DNA of 26,217 bases, from assembly GCA_041740675.1 (NCBI GenBank), contig JBGSLN010000313.1, forward strand, positions 1 through 26,217. The letters are read 5' to 3'. Below the pieces are notes generated by a model. It searched no databases. It was not told the origin of the DNA and worked only from the letters and a program-made list of their open reading frames with translations. Both the position numbers and the translations under genes were made by a program. Of this stretch, positions 20,591 to 26,217 are shown piece after piece. The first letter of the stretch is position 1. Each line of letters starts with the position of its first letter. The stretch is from JBGSLN01 sp041740675 (GTDB taxonomy: Bacteria > Pseudomonadota > Gammaproteobacteria > JBGSLN01).

Positions 20591-22504
20591 TTAAGGTTTC
20601 ATGAATGTATTCAAATTTGAAACGATATCTTCCGCGACATCATAAATTTGGTTCCGTTTCACTTTGCCACTGGTAAGCGTATTTTGATAGGTTACACGAA
20701 AAAAATTTGTACCCTGTGTATAGGTAAAATTATCACCCATTTTTTTATTTTTCACCTCAAAAAATCGTGTGATGGCTTGCTTTTGTGGTTTATTCAAATT
20801 CGATGTATCAATTTGCAATTCAAATTTGTCGTTGAGTTTGTCTTTAACAAAATCTGTTTTAGCACGTGGCTTGTCTTCTAGAGCAGTCGTCAACCAAGGA
20901 AATTCATTGACTGATTTGTAATTTTGACTACCCGCATCTCGTATTTGAAAAGCGCCGTCTAAATGCGTAAATGTTTTATAAGTCACTGGTACAAAGGGTA
21001 CTAATTCGAATTTATCATGGCTCGTGGTACTCACATTTTTCCATTCATATCCAGGCAGTGCTTGATATGAGCCATATTTCTTTTTTTCTTCAGCAGATTT
21101 CACATCATTATAAACGCCCGTTTCAAATTCATAATTATTACTATCGTCCATAAACGTTTTTATATAGCCCGTTCGCCGTTGACCACCGTTGATCCAAGAC
21201 TCCATGCCTGGTTGCACATACGGCGTTAAACAATCGCTGATATAGGTTATTTTATTGGCTGCTTGTTCCTTCGTAATTTTTCTTTTTTTAAGTAGCCCAT
21301 TAATTTCATCACATTGTTCATCTAAAAAATTCTGTGCCCCTTCATTCCAAAAAGCCACAGCAGGCAAAATATGCCCCATGTGAATATCACCTCTGAATAA
21401 AGGCACAAAGGTACGGATTTTATCTTTCACTGTTTCAAATACACTAACCTGCCAGTGCAATTTATAATTATCTTTATCAATTAATGCATGAATAGCATTT
21501 TTAATTTTTTTAGTATTTGTGCCGTGTACCTGTTCCAGAGATCCTATAGTCACTTCTGGTTTGTTTGGCACAACCAATTTTGCACGCCCATTCACAAAAA
21601 AACGATATAAAACTTGTTTAGGTGTCGCGCTCCAACTTGAAATGGAGGGCGTTGGCCCAACGGCAAAATCACGGCGTTTACCGCCCTCGTCCACTTCACT
21701 TAATAGATAAGATGCCGTTGTAAAGTGCGCAAACCTCGTTGGGTCAAACTTAATCGTTAATGTATCTTTATAAAAAAGAGTATCTTGGTGAATACCGGAT
21801 ACTAATTTTGAACTCTGTAAAAGCAATGCTATCGATAACCCTGTCCGTTGCTGACCAAATAATGGCATTTCACATCGCTTGCAATGCAACGCAAACAGTT
21901 GTCCAGTCGGATTAACCCAAGGTAAACCACAGTTACTTTCTCGGCTCGAAAAAAAACTACTTTCCATCAGTGTTGAAGAGTTCGTTGGTTCATAGCTCGA
22001 CTCTAAATTTTCTTGCCAACTGATTAAGTGGATCATTGCGACAGTACTGGGTGATTCACCGAATGCCATCGGTGGCGGATACTCTGGCAACACCGTATCG
22101 AATTGTTCTAATGAGCCCAATAAATAATCAAGCCCCTGCTCTGCACCGTCTTCCAAGGCATAAAAACTATAAAACTCTTGAGTGGCAGGACTAAAAAAAA
22201 CCAGTTCTTGCGGCAAATACTCATTCAATAAATGTCGCGCTGTTAAAAAAAACCGCCCTTCCCTACCAATAACTACTGCATGCCCAATCGGTATCATTGT
22301 ATTGACTTCTTCTCGCATCGTATTAAAGTCATCCCGACTAAATTCACGCAACACAAAAATATCCACAATGGATTGTTTGAGTGTAGGAATTAAATCTTGT
22401 GACAGGTTCGGCATGTTTTCTAATAGATGACTCGAGAAATCTACCGGTGAAAAACCGGATCCTGTCGGATTATTTAAAAACATCGGGTTAGGTTGTCCAA
22501 ACAT
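20591..22504 (-). CDS. chymotrypsin-like domain with Cys nucleophile plus possible GH-type nuclease domain, 637 aa
   Basis: No signal peptide or membrane segment. Residues about 65-215 follow the trypsin/HtrA layout: GHAVVIGREGRFFLTARHLL (His91), GLDYLLGSL (Asp126), then ESNCGLPWVNPTGQLFALH, where NCGLP takes the place of NSGGP, so the nucleophile would be Cys192. Residues about 365-470 contain HMGHILPAVAFWNEGAQ (375-391) and, after an insertion, FMDDSNNYEFETG (451-463). This resembles the GH...WN...F.D..NY.E pattern of HNH/GH-E-type nuclease toxins. The rest (about 480-637) is unknown. It might be a secreted toxin, effector or self-processing protein. Start ATG 22504 has AGGGA 9 nt upstream. 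Both domain calls are by eye and need fold comparison. Less AT-rich than the sensory operon. Confidence 0.55.
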   Translation of the reverse strand: MFGQPNPMFLNNPTGSGFSPVDFSSHLLENMPNLSQDLIPTLKQSIVDIFVLREFSRDDFNTMREEVNTMIPIGHAVVIGREGRFFLTARHLLNEYLPQELVFFSPATQEFYSFYALEDGAEQGLDYLLGSLEQFDTVLPEYPPPMAFGESPSTVAMIHLISWQENLESSYEPTNSSTLMESSFFSSRESNCGLPWVNPTGQLFALHCKRCEMPLFGQQRTGLSIALLLQSSKLVSGIHQDTLFYKDTLTIKFDPTRFAHFTTASYLLSEVDEGGKRRDFAVGPTPSISSWSATPKQVLYRFFVNGRAKLVVPNKPEVTIGSLEQVHGTNTKKIKNAIHALIDKDNYKLHWQVSVFETVKDKIRTFVPLFRGDIHMGHILPAVAFWNEGAQNFLDEQCDEINGLLKKRKITKEQAANKITYISDCLTPYVQPGMESWINGGQRRTGYIKTFMDDSNNYEFETGVYNDVKSAEEKKKYGSYQALPGYEWKNVSTTSHDKFELVPFVPVTYKTFTHLDGAFQIRDAGSQNYKSVNEFPWLTTALEDKPRAKTDFVKDKLNDKFELQIDTSNLNKPQKQAITRFFEVKNKKMGDNFTYTQGTNFFRVTYQNTLTSGKVKRNQIYDVAEDIVSNLNTFMKP

Positions 22505-22696
22505 ACTATTCTGTCCCTAGTAGTAGAAATTTTGAAACCACATTTGGTTAAGACGGCCAATGCACATTTTATCCTTGTGTTTATTCGGAAGCTATCAGCC
22601 TTTATCAACGATATAGTTCGTGGCTTGTATTTATAGGTGGATATATGACTGAATGAAAAATTTTTAAACTATTATACTCTAGTTAGCGAACGTGAT

Positions 22697-23446
22697 TTAT
22701 TTTATACATTCAAACACGACTTCTACATCACTCTCTGCGGGCGTTACAGAACGTTGATGTGCTTTATGAAGTATAACTTCCGAAAAACCTACAGCCTTTA
22801 ATCGCTGTGCAAGTTCTTTAGGTTCATACAGTTTAATTTTTAACTCTTCAACTTCCGTTTGTACGACCTGGTTAGCTTGCACTTTTTCATATTTACATAT
22901 CACCGTACCAATATTTCCTTTTGGTGGTAAATTAAGAGTACTCAATATAATAAAGCTCTTATCACTACTCTGCCTAATTTTGCCCTCCCACACATTGTAT
23001 CGTGTCGGTACAGCGAATAAAGTTTCAATATCAAAAATTAATTTTCCAGCGGGTTGTAGTGAATCATACAATTTGCCAAATATAGAGAATGATTTTTCTT
23101 CATCGGTAATCAACCCAAACGAACAACTCGGAATCATAATCAAAGCATATACGTTTTCTACTCTAATTTGTTCAATGCTCAGTTCCTGAACATTAGGTTC
23201 AAGCTGCATTATTTTTGCTTTTCGTTTTAGAATGTCCAACATGTGAGGCGAATCATCATGCCCTTCGATCAAAAAACCTGCTTGCAAAATTGGCAATAGA
23301 AACCGACCTGTTCCACACATTGGCTCTAGTATCTTTCCATGAGTCTCATGTACAAAACTCATAAAAAAATATAAAGCTTTTTCAGGTGCATTTGGTTTAT
23401 CTAAGTCATAATACTCAGCGCACAATGAGGCATAGGTCGTAATCAT
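22697..23446 (-). CDS. class I SAM-dependent methyltransferase
   Basis: A 249-residue soluble enzyme. Motif I ILEPMCGTGRFLLP (39-52) forms the SAM-binding loop; the acid at the end of strand 2 is in GHDDSPHML (Asp64/Asp65). Later elements include IRVENVYALIMIPSCSFGLI (motif IV region) and LYDSLQPAGKLIFDIE (motif V/VI). The C-terminal part has KLYEPKELAQRLKAVGFSEV, typical of small-molecule methyltransferases of the Methyltransf_11/25 type. Substrate unknown. ATG 23446 lies in a 15-bp palindrome (23441-23455, AATCATA/TATGATT around T) and lacks a clear ribosome-binding site. It is transcribed away from the partition operon. Confidence 0.85.
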   Translation of the reverse strand: MITTYASLCAEYYDLDKPNAPEKALYFFMSFVHETHGKILEPMCGTGRFLLPILQAGFLIEGHDDSPHMLDILKRKAKIMQLEPNVQELSIEQIRVENVYALIMIPSCSFGLITDEEKSFSIFGKLYDSLQPAGKLIFDIETLFAVPTRYNVWEGKIRQSSDKSFIILSTLNLPPKGNIGTVICKYEKVQANQVVQTEVEELKIKLYEPKELAQRLKAVGFSEVILHKAHQRSVTPAESDVEVVFECIK

Positions 23447-23542
23447 ATTATGATTGTTTCTAACATAGTTATGGATTGTAACATTTCATCATTAACCAAT
23501 TTTAGCATTTTTAACTAACTTTTTGATCGGCATTAATTTTTG

Positions 23543-23576
23543 AAGTTGAGTACAATTGCAACAATGTACTCAACTT
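23543..23576. repeat. long hairpin upstream of the 22-bp repeats
   Basis: Left arm 23543-23558 (AAGTTGAGTACAATTG) and right arm 23562-23576 pair over 15 bp with one bulged A and a CAA loop. There is no U-run on either strand, so it is not a standard terminator. Its place 89 bp before the tandem repeats suggests an origin structure, recombination site or single-strand initiation hairpin. Confidence 0.6.
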
Positions 23577-23664
23577 AGCAAATATTACTTTATAATTTAA
23601 AAGAACCACTATTCGTGTATGATTTTACTACAAAAAAATTCTTTTAGTTTTAATTATTTTATTT

Positions 23665-23774
23665 CCCCGTAAACCTACACTTGATCTCCTGCATGCTAAC
23701 GCTCTATGTCCTGTAAATCTACATTTTAAATCCTGTAGAATTACACTTTTGTTCCTGTATAACTACACCAATCT
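23665..23774. repeat. five tandem 22-bp repeats (iteron- or centromere-like)
   Basis: Units start at 23665, 23687, 23709, 23731 and 23753, each exactly 22 bp, two helical turns. The core is TCCTGTAnnnnTACA, so each unit holds a TGTA-N4-TACA dyad. Units 3-5 match the core fully, unit 1 differs at three positions, and unit 2 is degenerate (TCCTGCATGCTAACG). Regular spacing, a following AT-rich stretch (23775-23854) and the adjacent partition operon fit plasmid replication iterons or a parS/parC-type centromere. No Rep gene is in the window, so the two cannot be separated. Confidence 0.78.
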
Positions 23775-23854
23775 TATAAAAATTCATTAAAAATCAGATT
23801 GATATACTATCTAAAATTATAAAAACTGTAAAATACTAAACAACAGATAATAAA

Positions 23855-23890
23855 GTGATACTTGATATCACAATATATTATTTGTATTAT
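23855..23890 (+). promoter_or_regulatory. parA promoter with overlapping operator
   Basis: TTGATA (23862-23867), a 17-nt spacer and TATTAT (23885-23890) form a strong sigma70-type promoter. GTGATA and TATCAC (23855-23860, 23866-23871) form an inverted repeat covering the -35 box, a likely site for autorepression by a partition protein. Expected transcription start is near 23897. Confidence 0.68.
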
Positions 23891-23917
23891 TGTAGGCGAA
23901 TATAAATTGGGGGCTAT

Positions 23918-24796
23918 ATGAAAATAATTGCTGTCGTAAATAATAAAGGTGGTGTTGGAAAAACAACAATAGCTCGTATTCTTGCTGAATATTTTTCTAA
24001 AGTCAGAGAAAAAAGGGTTCTAGGTATCGATATGGATCCTCAAGCTAATTTTAGTAACCGATTTATTCAAATGGAAATTGATGAATATGATAAAGATGGT
24101 AAAGTACCACCAATACATCCTTATTATGATCCTGAAGATAATGAAGACAAAGATTGGGATGGCAGGAGCAGTATAGCAGGAATTTTTTTCGGAGATCCAG
24201 TTTATCCTTATCCCACTAAAATAAAAAATTTTGAGTTACTTCCTGCTTACAGCAGTAAAATGTTGCTTGCAGAAGCAGTAACAAGAGATGAAGTAATTGA
24301 AAAAGTTTATGACCAATTGAACAAATTTTTGAATTTAGCTGATTTAAAAGAAAGCTATGACATGATTATAATTGATACTGCACCTTCAAAAGGCCCTCTT
24401 ACAAGATCAGTAGTTAGAGCTGCTACTGATATTTTGATTCCTTCAATGATGGAACCATCACCTATGGAAGGAACGCAAGGAATGATGCATCTTTGGAAAA
24501 CTGAGAGTTTACGAAGAGACAATTCAAACCCACTTAATTTGATCGGTATTTTAGCTAATGCTTTTGATAAACGAACCTCTATTCATAAAGATTTTTATGA
24601 TGATCTAAAAAAGAGAATGTCACAGCATGTACTTAATTCTGTAATTAACCGGCGAATAATTTATACTGAAGTTGACTCTGAAGGGGCTACACCACCTTCT
24701 ATTTTTGACTATCCTGATTCCAACGTAGCAAAAGTTGAAATCATACAAGTTTGTGAAGAAATTGAATCAAAAATGGAGGCGTATGCACATGGCTAA
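23918..24796 (+). CDS. parA: ParA-type partition ATPase
   Basis: A 292-residue ParA/MinD-type ATPase. The deviant Walker A motif KGGVGKTT (10-17, signature Lys10) is at the N-terminus, DMDPQAN (38-44) is the A' motif and MIIIDTAPS (149-157, Asp153) is Walker B. There is no N-terminal HTH, so it is a short ParA; autoregulation would then fall to ParB or the RHH protein. An insertion (about 55-85, Asp-rich) is unusual. ParA binds nucleoid DNA with ATP and moves ParB-bound plasmid copies to daughter cells. GGGGG precedes ATG 23918 by 4 nt. It overlaps parB by 8 nt. Confidence 0.92.
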   Translation: MKIIAVVNNKGGVGKTTIARILAEYFSKVREKRVLGIDMDPQANFSNRFIQMEIDEYDKDGKVPPIHPYYDPEDNEDKDWDGRSSIAGIFFGDPVYPYPTKIKNFELLPAYSSKMLLAEAVTRDEVIEKVYDQLNKFLNLADLKESYDMIIIDTAPSKGPLTRSVVRAATDILIPSMMEPSPMEGTQGMMHLWKTESLRRDNSNPLNLIGILANAFDKRTSIHKDFYDDLKKRMSQHVLNSVINRRIIYTEVDSEGATPPSIFDYPDSNVAKVEIIQVCEEIESKMEAYAHG

Positions 24797-25790
24797 GAAA
24801 AGTTTTAGTATTTCTTCTAATATTGCAAATGGATTGATTGATTCTATAAGAACAGTATCTAGTCATAAAGGCGAATTGAATTATGAAATGATGGCAATTA
24901 ACATGATTGAACCTGACCCTGAAAATCCCAGAAAACTGAAGCTTTCCTTAGAAGATATCAAAAATGGTGTGAATAAGCTTTCAGCAGAGAAAATTAGTGA
25001 GTTTGAAGCATTAGAGCCATTAATTGATTCAATAAAAAAGGTGGGTGTCAGGAATGCAATTGAAGTATACAAATTCAATAATGTTTACCGCATAATTTCT
25101 GGAGAAAGACGTTGGTTAGCTTCGTTAGCTGCAGGAAAAGAATATATTCGAGTGCACATTTGCGATAAGCCATCAGACTTTGATTTAAGGTACTTGCAAT
25201 GGATAGAAAATATCCAGCGAGAAGATCTTAGTCTATGGGAAAAATATCAAAACTTAACACAAATTACTAAAGCATATAAAGAGCATCATTCAGCTCTTAA
25301 GGCAATTACTGCTGATGAGCTTGGTAAAATTTTAGGAACTTCTCAACGTCAAAGTTATCGATATCTTGCATTAATTAACGCAGAGCCAGATGTAATTGCT
25401 GCGGTACAGATGGGAAAAATTACTAATATTAAATTATTAGAAGAGGTTACAAAGCTTAAAGATATAAATACTCGTAATGAAATACTTAATAATTTGGAGA
25501 AAAACCATAGTAAAAATAAAATATTACTACAGGTAAAGCAAGCAAAAAACCCAATAAAAAGCAAACCTAAATTTAATAAGCAGGGAAGACCTTCAACTAA
25601 AATTAATCTTGGTTACATTGAAAAGCAATCAGTTGCAAAAGTCGTTTTTGATATTTTATTGGATCATCAATCATTAGCAAAATATAAAGATCAATTTTGT
25701 GATGTTGACTGGGCATCCATAAAAAATATTAATCAGGCATTTAAAAAAATATTGATATTAATTAATACAGATGTAATTGAGCATGCCTGA
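24789..25790 (+). CDS. parB: ParB-type partition protein
   Basis: A 333-residue protein. ATG 24789 is chosen because GGAGG lies 9 nt upstream and the residues before it only translate the end of parA. The ParB/Srx nuclease-like domain (about 30-130) includes PDPENPRK, SGERRWLASLAAGKEYIRV (GERR at 105-108) and the box ENIQREDLS (140-148). An HTH follows at about 175-197 (ADELGKILGTSQRQSYRYL). The Lys-rich linker and C-terminal part (about 260-333) should dimerise. It binds parS-like sites, perhaps the repeats at 23665-23774, and stimulates ParA ATPase. It overlaps parA by 8 nt (24789-24796) and the next gene by 8 nt. Confidence 0.92.
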   Translation: MAKKSFSISSNIANGLIDSIRTVSSHKGELNYEMMAINMIEPDPENPRKLKLSLEDIKNGVNKLSAEKISEFEALEPLIDSIKKVGVRNAIEVYKFNNVYRIISGERRWLASLAAGKEYIRVHICDKPSDFDLRYLQWIENIQREDLSLWEKYQNLTQITKAYKEHHSALKAITADELGKILGTSQRQSYRYLALINAEPDVIAAVQMGKITNIKLLEEVTKLKDINTRNEILNNLEKNHSKNKILLQVKQAKNPIKSKPKFNKQGRPSTKINLGYIEKQSVAKVVFDILLDHQSLAKYKDQFCDVDWASIKNINQAFKKILILINTDVIEHA

Positions 25791-26136
25791 GATGAGTAAA
25801 GAAAAAACAAAAAAAATAACTGTTCGTTTTTCAAATAAAATGAAACGAGAGATGGAGAAGGACATTATTGAAAATGGTTATGGGATGCATGGCAAAAGTA
25901 AGTGGGTGTCAGAGGCAATAACTGCTCTTTCTGTTTTATCCAATTTAAATGAGTTAATTGAAGATGGTGAGAACATTAACCAAGGGATACTGGAATCAGT
26001 AGAAGCTTTCTATTTGTCTGAAAATACTATGACTGTTTTGAAGGAGTTGATGATAAAAGCACGAAGGTATAATCCAATGTTAGTAGGAGTCCAAAGTTCT
26101 ATAATCAGGGCTAGTGTGATCAATAAACTTATTTAA
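25783..26136 (+). CDS. ribbon-helix-helix protein of the partition operon
   Basis: A 117-residue protein from ATG 25783, which gives an 8-nt overlap with parB, the same as the parA/parB overlap. TTG 25777 and ATG 25792 are alternatives. KKITVRFSNKMKREMEKDI and SKWVSEAITALSVL (about 8-50) fit a ribbon-helix-helix DNA-binding domain: a short basic strand followed by two helices. The C-terminal half is helical and acidic. As the third gene of a par operon it may bind the upstream palindrome or 22-bp repeats as an operon repressor or centromere factor. Such three-gene par operons are unusual because ParB normally does both jobs. Confidence 0.75.
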   Translation: MPEMSKEKTKKITVRFSNKMKREMEKDIIENGYGMHGKSKWVSEAITALSVLSNLNELIEDGENINQGILESVEAFYLSENTMTVLKELMIKARRYNPMLVGVQSSIIRASVINKLI

Positions 26137-26176
26137 CGCTGCATTATTTTGCCCCCATGACAAAATGGTGTAACCA

Positions 26177-26213
26177 TATGAATATTAAATATTTATTTTT
26201 TTTAATATTCATA
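26177..26213. repeat. perfect 13-bp inverted repeat after the par operon
   Basis: TATGAATATTAAA (26177-26189) and its exact reverse complement (26201-26213) flank an 11-nt T-rich loop. The stem is almost all A/T and is not followed by a clear U-run, so a terminator is weakly supported; an operator or the edge of another element is also possible. The window ends 4 nt later. Confidence 0.6.
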
Positions 26214-26217
26214 CTAT

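Noticed and set aside
23543..23576. Rho-independent terminator
   Set aside because: Strong stem, but no U-run follows on either strand.
23665..23774. CRISPR array
   Set aside because: Units are contiguous 22-bp tandem repeats with no unique spacers, and no cas genes are nearby.
1..26217. Window as a complete circular plasmid
   Set aside because: Joining the right end to the left end would continue the truncated hydrolase frame into an unrelated 23-residue tail and a stop, without a catalytic His region. The ends do not look like a natural junction.

Overview
The window is AT-rich, densely coded bacterial DNA. It most resembles an accessory replicon or island of an intracellular, Legionellales-like gammaproteobacterium (Legionella, Coxiella, Berkiella or Aquicella type). 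The reasons are eukaryote-like effector architectures (LRR + pentapeptide repeats + U-box), many orphan regulators, a repressor/CsrA-like gene module of the kind found on Legionella integrative elements, and a ParA/ParB/ribbon-helix-helix partition operon beside tandem 22-bp repeats, as on plasmids. The taxonomic call is inference from protein style; no rRNA, tRNA or Rep gene is present.

Layout. 1-2.1 kb: a truncated alpha/beta hydrolase, a VOC-family protein and a small unknown gene, all on the minus strand. 2.2-3.7 kb: a decayed IS982-type transposase end and a more GC-rich tyrosine recombinase. 3.9-5.3 kb: an unknown gene and a HigBA toxin-antitoxin pair whose promoter overlaps a perfect 22-bp palindrome and should give a leaderless toxin message. 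5.6-12.6 kb: two large effector candidates on the minus strand (761 aa, possibly nuclease/phosphatase-like plus cysteine-protease-like; 1112 aa LRR/pentapeptide/U-box), bracketed by two closely similar orphan LuxR-type HTH genes. One of these HTH genes and the U-box gene share a conserved 56-bp upstream region.

12.6-15.4 kb: a run of small minus-strand genes including a 59-aa CsrA-like gene, divergent from a phage-type repressor with an operator on its own promoter. The order resembles the prpA-lvrA-lvrB-lvrC control module of Legionella integrative elements. 15.4-20.1 kb: a four-gene operon, PQ-loop membrane protein > 432-aa protein with an FDPHVGDT motif > double-PAS histidine kinase > response regulator. 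Upstream lies a second, partly decayed PQ-loop + FDPHVGDT pair. This looks like an undescribed sensory system and is the main novelty here.

20.2-23.4 kb: an 84-aa protein, a 637-aa protein that looks like a chymotrypsin-fold domain with Cys in place of the nucleophile Ser plus a possible GH-containing nuclease domain, and a class I methyltransferase. 23.5-26.2 kb: a putative origin/centromere region (long hairpin, five 22-bp repeats, AT-rich stretch) followed by parA-parB-RHH with matching 8-nt overlaps and a final 13-bp inverted repeat at the window edge.
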